Below, piece after piece: positions 38,390 through 54,554 of a stretch of 64,000 nt of DNA (within the stretch, counting starts at the first letter, position 1; each line of letters starts with the position of its first letter). The notes beneath the pieces were generated by a model. That model ran no database searches and was not told the origin of the DNA. It saw only the letters and a list, made by a program, of their open reading frames with translations. This DNA is from Cephalopachus bancanus (Eukaryota; Chordata; Mammalia; Primates; Tarsiidae): NCBI GenBank assembly GCA_027257055.1, contig JAPVLO010000007.1, forward strand, positions 3,596,001 through 3,660,000. The letters are read 5' to 3'. Made by a program: the position numbers and the translations under genes.

Positions 38390-38520
38390 ATGGCCTCCTC
38401 CATCTTCATAACACCCAGACACCTGGGGTCCAAGTCCTCACTTCACAGCTGAGGAAACCCAGGCACAGTGACCTGCCCTAGGTCCCTGGCAGTGGGGGTG
38501 GGTCCAGGGCTCAAACTCAT
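38390..38520 (-). mobile_element. MIR fragment, antisense
   Basis: 'cttcacagctgaggaaaccc', 'aggcacagtgacctgcccta', 'cagggctcaaact' follow the reversed MIR consensus closely. Confidence 0.65.
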
Positions 38521-38902
38521 ATCTCCGCTCCCCTGCCAGCCGTGGTCTTGGGGTCAACAGCAAGGCCTGGGGACAGTCCCCAGCGCCGAAGTCTCATTCC
38601 TGACACAGTCTCACCGGTCAACCTCCTTTGGATGTGCTCACAGGTATAGCTGCTCAGTGGGGAGGCAGCAGTGTGGAGGGAGGGGCAGCCTCTGGCAGAT
38701 GGACACACAGGTCCAGTCCCCAGAGAGCCCAGCTGGGACAGAGAACTCTGGAAGCTGGAGGGGCCCGCAGAGTCCGGCTCTGGGTGGGGGCTGGGGGAGG
38801 CAGCCGCCTGTTGCAGCAGCTGTGATGGTTGTTGATAGTGTGTTCCCCAGGTGGCAGGCCCCAGCCTTGGCATGGCCCTGCCTCTGCTCAGGGCTTTGTC
38901 TA

Positions 38903-40090
<1,188 letters not shown>

Positions 40091-40430
40091 GTCCAGAACC
40101 TGGGGGATGCACTGCCAGCTTCTCAGAGAGGGCTGGACCTGGGGGGTCTGAGTGCTGCCTTCCACTATTTCCCCAGGGAAAGTGTTTGATGTTTTCAGTG
40201 GTGGATCCTGGCAGGAGCCAGGCCTCTCAGCTGCCCACAGCTCCCATTATCCCAGCACCTGCAGCCTCTGGCTGGTCAGCAGAGGAGGTTCCAGGAGGGG
40301 CCTGGGGCAGAGGGCCAGGACCGCGGTGAGGATGGCATGGGAGGAAGCCTCACCTTTGGCCGTATTGGCCCAAGACTCCTCTCTCTCATTCTCAATGGAT
40401 TTCGAACATTTTGCTTTAAAAAATGGGCCC
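40091..40430. other. Short unique stretch between LTR and Alu
   Basis: No feature recognised. Confidence 0.4.
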
Positions 40431-40712
40431 AGCTGGGCTCGGTGGTTCAGCCTGTAATCCCGCGCTTTGGGAGGCTGAGGTGAGTGGATTGCCTGAGCCC
40501 ACGGGTTCAAGACCCACCTGAGCAACTTGACGGGACCTCATCTCTACAATAAATAAAAGAAAAATCAGCCGGGCATGGTAGCGCGTGCCTGCAATTCCGG
40601 CTACTCGGAAGGTTGAGGCGGAAGGATTGCTGGAGCCCAGCAGGTCGAGGCTGCGGTGGCACTGCACTCCAGTCTGGGCGACAGAGTGAGACTCCAACTC
40701 AAAAAAAAAAAA
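40431..40712 (+). mobile_element. Alu (dimeric), sense
   Basis: Full dimer, GCTGGGCTCGGTGGTTCAGC at the start and an A-run at 40,701-40,712. It carries the shared TACAATAAA and CAGCAGGTCGAGG differences. No clear target-site duplication seen. Confidence 0.92.
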
Positions 40713-40899
40713 GAACCCAAAGGTGCCTGCTTGGCCCAAGGGCAGCCGCTCTCTGCGCAGATTGGGGCTGGAGGGGTAGGGGAGGCCCTAGTGTTATTCA
40801 AAATCCCAGCTTCTGAAAACACAGCGCAGCCATGGGAACACTTGAGTTTTTTCCTTTTTTTTCCTTGCTGGGTGCCCGCTACACAGTGACCCTGCAACT

Positions 40900-41345
40900 G
40901 GGATTAAGCTCATACCTGCTGCTCTAATTGTGAACTTACTTAAGAAATTTCAGAGGCTTATTCAGCAATAAACTGCATCTGGAGTCCCATTGCTTGGAAT
41001 CACCGATGCCTAGAGATCCCGTGGCAAGATCTGGAAGTTGCCCTGGCGCTGATCTATAACCTGACCAGAGTTGAGAGGGCAGAGAGCTTTCTGGGGGACT
41101 GTTCCTCAGGATACACCTTGAGGAGAGACTGCAGCACTGCCCTGCACCACCTGAAACCCTCAAAACCCTCCTTCCACCTTTTCCCTATAAAATTCCTCAC
41201 CCTGGCCCAAGATTTGGAAGTGGCCTCTTTGAGGCCTGAACCTGGCCATCTTCCCCCCTGCTGGCTTTTGGAACCTTGCACTGCGCCATATGCATGTGTG
41301 TTGTCTGGCAAGCAACACTACAGTAGAACTTGCAGTCTGCAATGC
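40900..41345 (+). mobile_element. Possible second LTR fragment
   Basis: Has CCCTATAAAATTCCTCACCC (TATA-like, 41,186-41,192), then AAGATTTGGAAGTGG and GGCCATCTTCCCCCCTGCTG, a layout like U3/R of class I LTRs. AATAAA at 40,967-40,972 lies upstream of it. Ends are not defined and the call rests on general resemblance only. Confidence 0.35.
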
Positions 41346-41945
41346 CAGAGGCTCCGCTGGCCTAGGAGAGTACTTGTGTTCCTAAAGTGGTCAGGTAGCC
41401 TGGGGGGTAAGCGTGACATGCTCCCTTGGCAGCCTCTTCATTTCCACCTTGGAGGAACAAGGCGGAGGGACCCAGGCAGAGGCCAGACCAGACAAGAAGT
41501 GAGCCTTGTGCCATGTCTCCTGACAGCGTGTACAAGGCCAGGGCCGGCAGGATGTGTGGGCCCTGGTCAGGCCCGACTCTCCTGATGGCCCAGAGACAAG
41601 AGCAGAGGCCCCAGGCTCAGGGGGCACACAGTATGTCCTGGGAAGGCCCCAGGCAGGACCGGAAGAGAGGGGCACTTGGGGCCACCTGTGTGACCCCGGC
41701 CTAAGGGGGGCAGGGCCTTACCAAGCCCAGGGAGGTTCATGACTGAGTCACTCTCAGCATCCCTGGAAGGTGACAGGGACATCCAGGCAGTGGAGATGGG
41801 TGACTCTGAGCTCCTCAGGTCCAAGCATTTGCACCTGCCATAGGCATATGTCTTCTCGGCCTGTGCAGGTCCAGGTGAGAGGTGAGGTTGCTGTTGACAT
41901 GATGGGGGCCCACTCTGGGCAAGCCCTCCCTGTGTCCTCTGGACA
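41346..41945. other. Intergenic unique sequence
   Basis: No repeat or gene signal recognised. Confidence 0.4.
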
Positions 41946-42275
41946 GGCATTGGTTCACTGGTTCACTCACTCACTCACCCATCCATCCACCCACCCACCC
42001 ATCCATCTACTCATTTATCTACTTATCCACCCACCAACCATCCACCCATCCATCATCGATCCACCATCCAACCAACAATCACCTATTCATCATCCACATC
42101 TATCCATCCATCCATCCATTCACCCATCCATCCAACAAACAACCATCCATTCATCTATGTCCATCCGTCCATCTCCCATTCATCCATCTATCCATCTACC
42201 ATCTTTCCATCTATCCATCATCCATCCATCCCTTCATCCACCGTCCACCCATCCATCCACTGAACCAACCACACA
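41946..42275. repeat. ATCC tetranucleotide repeat
   Basis: (CATC/CCAT)n variants over about 330 bp: 'catccatccacccaccca', with CATT, TATC and AACA interruptions. It underlies a false open frame of several hundred codons. Confidence 0.95.
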
Positions 42276-42474
42276 TTCACCATGGACTGAGAGCCAGGCT
42301 CTGTGTGCCAGACTTAGACCTGCTCTCATGGACTCACACTGTTGGAAGCCAACAGGGAGCTTAGGTACCAGGAAGAAGCCCTTGAAGATTTTGGGAGGCA
42401 GCTCAGATAGGCATCCAGTCGATCCCCTCAGTGCTCGCACCCTTACTACAAATCCATGTTTGTGCCAACCGTTG

Positions 42475-42488
42475 GTTGCCATGGAAAT
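42475..42488 (+). promoter_or_regulatory. RFX X-box-like motif
   Basis: GTTGCCATGGAAAT, one base from the RFX palindrome GTTGCCATGGNAAC. It lies 3.3 kb upstream of the CHRNA4 start codon. Confidence 0.35.
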
Positions 42489-42855
42489 GTCCTTGGGGTG
42501 GAAAGTAGAGAGGGCAGTGGGAGAGGGAAAGATCCCCCAAGAGCCCGGCTCCTGCAGGAACTGCTGTCCCCTCAGCCAATGCCACCTGGAGCAGGTGCTG
42601 ACATTGGCTGGGGTGGGAGCAAGCATCTGCGGGGAGCCTGGGACATCCTTCCCCACCCACAAGCCTCCAGGGGAACTGAGGCCACCGAAGAGCCTTGCCC
42701 CAGAAGCTGGCCTCACTGGCCTGTGGGTGGGCGTCCTTTTCTTTGGAATAGCAGTTTCAGGGGCAGAAGAGCTGGGTGTGGAGAATATGTCCAGCCTGGC
42801 CATGACTGCAAGGCCTGCAGCTGGGCCTCTCCAGGGGTGCAGGTGGAAGGGAGGG

Positions 42856-42869
42856 GCTGCCATGGTAAT
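42856..42869 (+). promoter_or_regulatory. Second RFX X-box-like motif with adjacent homeodomain-like site
   Basis: GCTGCCATGGTAAT, followed 10 bases later by GATTAATC, a palindromic paired-type homeodomain-like site. Motif match only. Confidence 0.3.
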
Positions 42870-43309
42870 GAGTTAGGCCGATTAATCTCACTGCATCAGC
42901 AAATCCATGGGGAACCCACAGGGCTGGACAGATGTGTGTGGGCCAGCGCACGTGGCTGCTGGGGGTCTGGCCTGGCCAGAAGGTTAAGCTGTACCTCCTT
43001 CTGCTGGTCTCTCAGTGTGAAGTCACCTGTGGGAACTCTCCAGTGACAGCCACCGGTCCCCGGCCCTGATGCTGCACACACTGAGTCTGGGCATGAAGCC
43101 TTTGTTGCTGTTAAGAGAGTGAAGAGGAAGACCAGAAGACAGACTTGGCTGGTCCCAAGCCGCTGCCCAGCTCCTGAAGCCCAGCTTCCCTCCCCCTGTG
43201 GGACAAGTCCTGGTACCACCCCAGGCCTGACCTCTGGCTCCTGCTGAGCCCTGCCTGGTGGGAGAGGGGGAAGGATGTGACCTTCCACTCACTGGGCCAA
43301 GTGGTTCAG

Positions 43310-43455
43310 AGCCCGGGTTTCTCAGTATGCTCTGAGCTTCCTGCTTCAGAACTGCCTGGTGATGGTGTTAGAAGTCACAGATCTGGGGGCCTCTCCCAGG
43401 CTGAATAGTCTCTGAGGGTGGGGTTCCTGGCTCTGAGCTTAAACAGCCCTGTGCA
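43310..43455 (+). mobile_element. Possible MER5-type (hAT) DNA transposon remnant
   Basis: 'cagaactgcctggtgatggt' and 'gagggtggggttcctggctc' weakly follow the MER5A order. Old and diverged; low confidence. Confidence 0.3.
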
Positions 43456-44218
43456 CGGCTATGAGCGGACGTCCAGGGTCCCTGGGGTGGTAGATCTGTG
43501 TGCTTCCTCCTCCAGGGAGGCTTAATGGATTCATCCACTTCCCATGCACTCCTCCCTCCACTCCAGCCCCAGCAGAATATTTACCACAGGCCTCAACAAG
43601 TCCAGGGGGTTGAAACCCTGAGGCAGAGGCAGGTAGGAGCCTGATTTGGTTGGGGCCAGGCCAGGCACCCAGCTGTGAGCATCCAGGAGGACATCACTTT
43701 AGTAGCAACAGATGGACCTTGTTTGTACCCCACCCTCCTGGCTGCCAAGTCCAAACAAGGGTAACCCTGCTTCACAGGTGTTGTGACCCTTGGGGTTTCT
43801 GGAAGGGACATGGCAAGGAGGGCCTCAATGCTACTTGATGTACGTGTTCTGTGGCGTTAGGTGGGGGCTGTCAGGCAAGGCAGCCAGGGCTAAGGGCAGC
43901 GCGGCCCCCCATGGGTGCACCGGTCCTGCCACCCCGTCCCCTTCCTGTGTCTGTGAAAGAGTCAGAGGTCAGTGGGTAGTCCTTGTGCCCCTCACGGGGC
44001 TCATGGGGCTCTGCTCCCGTCCCCAGCACCCCGCCAGCCATGAGCGCTCACTCCTCCCAAGTCTCCATCCTCTGTGGAAGGGGCTTCACGAACCCTAAAG
44101 AACCAAGGATGGGGGTGGGGTGGGGCGGGGCTAGGAGACTGAGGAGGGGAGGAGGACCCCTTGTGGGGACAACTCAGCCTGGACATGTATTGTCAGAATC
44201 TGGAGGAGGCTGAGTGCA

Positions 44219-44375
44219 GACCTGAAGTCAGACAGCCTGGGCTGGAACCCTACTGCAAGCTGTGTAACCTTGGACACAAGCTCAGCCTCTCTGTGCCTTT
44301 GTTTCCTCCTGGGTAAATCAGGGTAAGGAAAGAACCCATCGCACAGTGTGGCATGGGCATTTCAAGAGCTCATTA
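44219..44375 (+). mobile_element. MIR element, sense
   Basis: 'agtcagacagcctgggctgg', 'agctgtgtaaccttggacac' and 'tcagcctctctgtgcctttg' match the MIR core in order, then 'tttcctcctgggtaaatcag'. It lies 1.4 kb upstream of CHRNA4 exon 1. Confidence 0.85.
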
Positions 44376-45489
44376 CAGGCGCTGCCCATGGGGTAGACCA
44401 CAGTGGCGGGGGGCAAGAGGAGCCCATGTGAGGGTCATGAACTCAGCTCAGGGCCCCAGGAGAGAGGGCAAGGGAAGAGGTGGGATGGAGAGACTGGGGA
44501 GGGGTAGGAGAAGGCTGGAGGGGATGGAAGCTGCCACTGTGGGATCCCATTACTCCCACCGCCTGCACTGGGGCTGGGGGCCCAAGGGCTCCTGGACACC
44601 CCTGTGACATAGCCCTTGAAAGAGGGTGCCCATGGGGAGGGTGGTGCAGCCCCTTCCACTCTGGACCCACCTGGAGCAGAGTCTCCACTGCAGAGCCTCG
44701 AAATGGTCGGGTATGATGTTACCACCAAGCTGGCCTCCCCACCTGGCCTCCCCACCCGCATCCATGCGGGGAGGCCCCGCGGAGGCCCTCCTCCCAGCAC
44801 CTGCTGTTCCAGGCGCCAGCACCCACCTGAGGATGGAGCCGGCCTGGGGCCTTGCAAACTCCGGGCATCTGGAAGGGCACATTCAAGGCCAGTCCTGGGC
44901 GTCAGGTCTGTTCTCCAAGCACCTGGCCAGCTCTGCGTTGCTGCCCCGCACCCACAGCCAAGGCCCCTAGAGGAGAGGCGTCCATGAGGTCCTGGGCTGC
45001 CACTGAGGGGCGCGGTGGGCAGACAGCTGGACAGAGACAGCAGGAGGCGGCCTCACGGGGGGGCGGGGGGCGTGAGGGTCCTTGTCCTCTCAGAGGGGCG
45101 GCTGCAAGGCCAGGTCCATACCGGGGCCTCCAGCTGCACGTGGGGGGAAGGGGGGCCGGCCGCCGGAGGGTAGGCGCCTTCCAGAACGTCTCCCGGGAGG
45201 AAGACAGACGAGGGATCACACTGCAAACAGTCGGCGCTAACGCGGTGTGGGTGGCGTTCGCAGGGTCCAGCGGAGCGCCTGCCTCAAGCCTGCAACCACG
45301 GGTGCGCGCCCCCGCCTCCAGGCAGGCGGCGGGGTGCCTGGGCTGCAGCCGCAGGGAGGTCAGGTTGCCCCGGGACCCCTCACTCGCGCGCAGTGGCCAC
45401 GGGGTCCCCACCCAGGCTCAGGCTTGTCCCGAGCCTGGGGAGGACCAGGAAACTCCCCCGTGCAGGGCAAAGCGGCCTCCGGTCCCTTC

Positions 45490-45635
45490 AGCGCGTCAGT
45501 CCTCCTCACTCTCCTCCTCCCCCCCCTTCCCTTTTCCCCTCCTCCCTCCTCCCTTTTCTTCTCCTCTCTCCCTTCCCTCTTCCCTCCCTTCCCCCTCCCC
45601 CTTCCTCCTCCCTCCCTTCCCCCCCTCCTCCCGCA
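45490..45635 (+). repeat. Polypyrimidine (C/T) tract upstream of CHRNA4
   Basis: Nearly pure C/T for about 140 bp ('cctcctcccccccttccctt' onward). Such homopurine-homopyrimidine tracts near promoters can form triplex DNA under supercoiling; that is general knowledge and not shown here. Confidence 0.9.
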
Positions 45636-45812
45636 GCCGGCGGAGGCGGGAAGGGCCGGGCGGGGCGCGCCACCCGCCGCAGCCCAGCTCTCCCGCCCCG
45701 CAGCCGCGCCCCCGGGAGGAGCGGCCGAGCTGGGACGCACGGCCGAGGCGCGGGGCATGAAGTTGGGCGCGGCGGGGCCGGGAGCCGCCCGCGTCTAGAG
45801 CCGAGGCGCGCC

Positions 45813-45888
45813 ATGGAGCTCGGGGGGCCCGGGGCGTCGCCGCCGCTGCCGCCTCTGTTGCTGCTGCTGGGCGCTGGCCTCCTGCCGG
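45813..45888 (+). CDS. CHRNA4: CHRNA4 exon 1: start and signal peptide
   Basis: ATG at 45,813 in context GCGCCATGG, a good Kozak match. It encodes MELGGPGASPPLPPLLLLLG followed by AGLLP and the first base of an Ala codon, ending at donor G|GTGAGTG. The leucine-rich core is the signal peptide that sends the subunit into the ER. MELGGPGA matches the human start. Out-of-frame ATG codons in the GC-rich leader (such as the one at about 45,757) could matter for translation, but only if they are in the mRNA. Confidence 0.96.
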
Positions 45889-50388
<4,500 letters not shown>

Positions 50389-50433
50389 GATGAGAAGAAC
50401 CAGATGATGACGACCAACGTGTGGGTGAAGCAG
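50389..50433 (+). CDS. CHRNA4: CHRNA4 exon 3: extracellular domain
   Basis: A 45-nt exon encoding DEKNQMMTTNVWVKQ (residues 77-91), a beta-strand segment of the ligand-binding domain identical to human as I recall it. Donor CAG|GTGAGT. The following intron is only 74 bp. Confidence 0.97.
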
Positions 50434-50507
50434 GTGAGTGGAAGGGTGCCACCCGCCCCGCCCCCTCATCCCCACCCTCTCACCCCTGCCCTCTCCATCG
50501 CCATTAG

Positions 50508-50618
<111 letters not shown>

Positions 50619-51049
50619 TGAGTACTGGCCCTCCCAGGCAGGGAGCTCCGCCGTGGTCACCCCACACTGCTTGAGCCAGCTCCACCCTCGCCGGCAGGAC
50701 TGAGGCCAGGTCAAGGCAGGGAGAAGCGGGAACGGAGAAGTTGGGGCATCTGGGGAGGGGGGTTTCATAACCCAGGCCAACAAACTGGCCAAGGGCGTCC
50801 CAGAGCCAGGGGCTGGGGCTTCGGAGCTGGAAGGGCCCACGGGTGACCATGGGCATCTGGGAGGCTGCCCCTGCCCCATCAGCCCTGGTCTCTCCCAGGC
50901 AATGGCTGCAGGCAGGGCCTTTCGGGCTGGAGTGATTTTCACAATGGTCCCTGGCACTCACCGCCCCCCAGCAGTGTGGACCACAGGGTGCTCTGGAGAG
51001 GGATGAGGAAGACCAGACTGCCACTCCCGGTCGGCAGGGTGTCTGCCTT

Positions 51050-51540
51050 TCTCTGCATCAGTCCCCGCCCAGGACAGACGTCACTCAGGTCGGCCAACCT
51101 GGCAAACAAAGCCACGGCAAACAAAGCCACGGGCTCCGCCAAGCCCGTCTGGCCCCTGGAGGCTGAGCTGAAGTCTGGTTGTGGAAACGGCTTTTCTGAG
51201 CTCAGAAGCCAGGGCCAGGGATTGGCTGTGGCAGGCAGGCCCTCAGAGGCTGGTGTCCTCCCCAGACCCTCGCCGAGGTCAACTGGTGCTCTGAGCTGAG
51301 CCCACCCAGGGGCGATCGAGTTGCAGGCCAGGGGCTGTGCACAGCCAGCTGCTCTCTCACACAAAGCAAATGGACGCTGGTCCTCCCTGGCAATCTGCCC
51401 ATAGCCCCCAGGCCACAGAGTGTCCGCCTGACCTACAAACGCTCCCGTTTGATTAAGAACGATCGGGCTCCTCCTCCGACTTAATTGATTTCAGTAATGG
51501 CAGCAGAGAGCCTGAGCCGTGAAGAGAGGGCCGCGTACTT
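51050..51540 (+). promoter_or_regulatory. CHRNA4: Candidate conserved non-coding element in CHRNA4 intron 4
   Basis: Differs in composition from the GC-rich surroundings. Contains GACGTCAC (CRE-like, near 51,078), a perfect 15-bp tandem GCAAACAAAGCCACG pair (51,102-51,131), GTTTGATTAAGAA near 51,447 and CTTAATTGATTT near 51,480, a typical homeodomain-type TAATTG core. The role is inference; conservation must be tested. Confidence 0.35.
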
Positions 51541-51789
51541 TGGAACACATCTGGCGGTCAGCAGGAGGGCAGTGAGTGTCCTCCAGGGCAGGCTCCCCAC
51601 CAGCCACCTGGTCTGAGCCATGAGCCGGGAGGTCTTCCTGGCCACCCACTCCACTTCCAGGCCTTGGCACCAAATCTGCTTGTGGTGGCCCGTAGGACCC
51701 CTGAAAACAGCTTCAGGGAGAACTGGAGCCCCTGGGTGGGACTGGACCGGTTGGATATGCAGCTTAGGAGTCTGTGCCACCCCCACCAG

Positions 51790-52410
51790 AATGCAGCCCC
51801 TTAGGGCCACAACCCTGATCCATCTCCTCCAGGACCACAGCTCCCCTGGACTCAATCCCCTCCAAGACCACAGCCCCCCAGGACAGCAGCCCCCAGGATA
51901 GCAACCCCCCAGGGCCACAGTCCACCAGGACAGCAGTCCCCCCAGGACCACAGCCCTTCAAGACCACAGCCCCCCAGGACCACAGCCCCCAGATCCTTAG
52001 GCCCTCCCAGGACCACATGTCCCAGATCCTCAGGCACTCCCGAGATCACAGCCCACCAGGATAGCAGCCCCCCAGGACCACAACCTTCCAGGTCCTCGGA
52101 CCCCTGGTCCTCAGTCTCCCAGGACAGCAGCTCCCTAGGACCACAGTCCCCCAGGACAGTAGCCCAGCAGATACACAGCACTCCCAGGACAGCAGCCCCC
52201 TAGGACTGCAGTCCTCCAGGACTATGGCCTCCACCACAGCAGGCCCTCAGGTCCTCATACCCCCAGGACTGCAGCCCCTAGGACTACAATAGTCCCCCAA
52301 GTCCTCAGCCTCCTAGGACAGCAGCCTCCCAGGGCCACAACCCCACAGATCTTCATCCCCTTCTAGGACCACAGCCCCCAGTTCTGCAGCCCCCCAGGAC
52401 TACAGTTCAA
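51790..52410. repeat. Minisatellite AGGACCACAGCCCCCC in CHRNA4 intron 4
   Basis: About 30 degenerate 14-20 bp units such as 'aggaccacagcccccc', 'aggacagcagccccc' and 'agatcctcaggc'. Units alternate between ACCACAG and ACAGCAG types, suggesting a higher-order period of roughly 30 bp. Minus-strand frames through it encode a Gly/Val/Leu repeat and are not genes. Confidence 0.93.
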
Positions 52411-53734
52411 GAGAGTGGGATTCAGCCAGGCCTGCTTTGTCTTTTTCCTTCCTTCCACAGCCTGTGAGGGGCTGTGGGTGACCACAGCTTCTCTGTAGGA
52501 CTGGAATTGGTCTCCGTGGACACGACCTGGGGCCAGGTGAAGGCAGGAAGGACCTGGACCAGTGGCTGGTGCCAGATCTGCCCACAGCCAACAAGGAGGC
52601 CCATCTCCAGGCAGCAGGGGTGTTGGCTATGTGGTGTGCACTTGAGTGTGGCCTGGGGTCTGCCGGCTGTGGGCAGCGGAGGCCTCGGCCCTTTTCCTGG
52701 CTTTGGGGAGCCCCTCAAGCATGTAAGACTTCCATAAGTTTGTCCTTTTGGGGCAGGAGCCCAGAAATCCTGGACCTGGTACAGAGGTCAGGACCGAAGG
52801 TCCACATAGCCTCAAGGCTGCTGGAGTGGGCTCCCGGGGTTCCCACCTGCGGCCAGGCTGCGGCTCTGGGCAGCAAGTCCAGAACCAGCTTATTGTGGAT
52901 GGTCCTCCTCAAAGGCCTCAGGAGCCAACCTGAGCCCAGCTGGCAGAGATCCAGCCGGAACTAGGATTCAAGGCCACTGGGAAGACACTCTGGCCTCTTA
53001 TGTCTCTTGTCACCTGAGTGTAGGACCCTGGTGCGGTTCTGGAGGGATGGGCCCTGCCAGTGGGTAGAGCCCAGAATACACCCGGCTCCTGTGGGGGTTG
53101 GGGAGGGGTGGCCCAGGGCAGCCCAGGCCTCTGCTGTTCTTTCCAGTCCTGTGCTGAGCCGAGGCTTCGCCCAGCTGTGGCTGCCAAGTGCGGCATTCTG
53201 GTTTGTGCCTCTGAGTAGGAGGCTCTGGCTTTGGAGAGATGGGACTGGGGAATTCTAGCACAGCAGGACAGTCCCGCCCGGAGGGGCCCTCCACTTCCAA
53301 GGGCAGGCCATGCCCAGAGCCTCAGGAGAGGCCGTGGAGTTGCCCCAGTGGGGTTTCCCTGTGTGTGCCCTGTGGCTGCTGGGGGGCAGGTCCCCATGAC
53401 CTGGAGGGTGGAGCTCCAGCAGTACCGCCACTGCCCGGTGCCATGGAGGGGATGTCCCTGGGACCTGACGGCATACCCGAGTGCAGGCCAGTGTCTCCTG
53501 TGTGCTGGCATAGAAGAAACTCAAGGGGCAGTAGCCATTCTGCCTAGGATCTTAGGAAGGGAGGTGGGTGAGGGCTGACAGAGGGTCCTGGCAGCTAGGC
53601 GATGGGAAAGCAGAAGGTGCCGGTGCCCGTGGCAGTGCCAGCCTTGCTGCCCCACCCCCACAGGCTCCCAGGCCCACAGACATGGCTGTGGATATGACTT
53701 CACTGGCATTCACTTATCTGGGATCGGAGTGGAT

Positions 53735-53825
53735 AGCTTGGGTCTCATGGGGAAACTGAGGCCTGGAGAGGGGTATACCAGTGGCCCAGATCACACAGGG
53801 AGCATGGAGGGGAACTGCGCTTTCC
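53735..53825 (-). mobile_element. MIR fragment, antisense, in CHRNA4 intron 4
   Basis: 'catggggaaactgaggcctg', then 'gcccagatcacacagggagc', fits the reversed MIR consensus. Confidence 0.6.
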
Positions 53826-54554
53826 AGCCAGACCCTCCCAGTGGGGGACAGAGAGCCAGGAGCAAACTCCAAAGGCAGAGAAAGCTCTGTGGGGGCTGCT
53901 GGCTGGAGTTCCCGTGAGCTCAGAACGTACTCTGCAGTGAGCCCCATGAGGCCAGTGCTGTCTCGACATTCTGGGTAGAGAAGCTGAGAAACAACTTCCC
54001 TGTCTGCAAAGTGCTGGAGGGGCCAGTGCTGGAGCTCCACCTGCCAGCAGGGTCTCAAGGATGCCACAGCCCCCAGGGCAGAGAGAGAGGCAGGAGCCTG
54101 CTCAGACAGCTGTCCCTGAATTGGGCCACTCCAGTTCTTGCCCCGTTGCATCACCCTCAAGTGACCTGGGCACCTGTCTCTGCCTCTGTGGAGCTTGTGT
54201 CCCCATCCTCCCACTCAGGAGGGTGACCTCTAAGTTCCCGGGGTTCATGACTGAAGTCAGGTCGAGGGGCTTCAGTGGTGCCCGCAGGGCTGCTTGGCAG
54301 CACAGGTACATGGGGACTCCCGGCCCATCCCCGCTGCACCCACAGAGGATGCCCACCACCAACAGCGGGGTCTGCCTGCCTGTGTACTCCAGGCCATGTG
54401 CTGTCTCCGCTCACAGATGGTAAACGGAAGCTCATGGGTAAGTCGCAGCCCTGGGCCCGTGCCCCGCCCGGCTTCTGGACAGGCAGTGTCCCTCTGAGAC
54501 TCGTGGTGGGCTGGCCTACAGCGGGTCTCACCTCCCATCCTTCTCCTCCCCCAG

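Noticed and set aside
41770..42876. A 368-codon open frame on the + strand
   Set aside because: A large part is the translation of the ATCC tetranucleotide repeat (HPSIHPP-like); no known domain.
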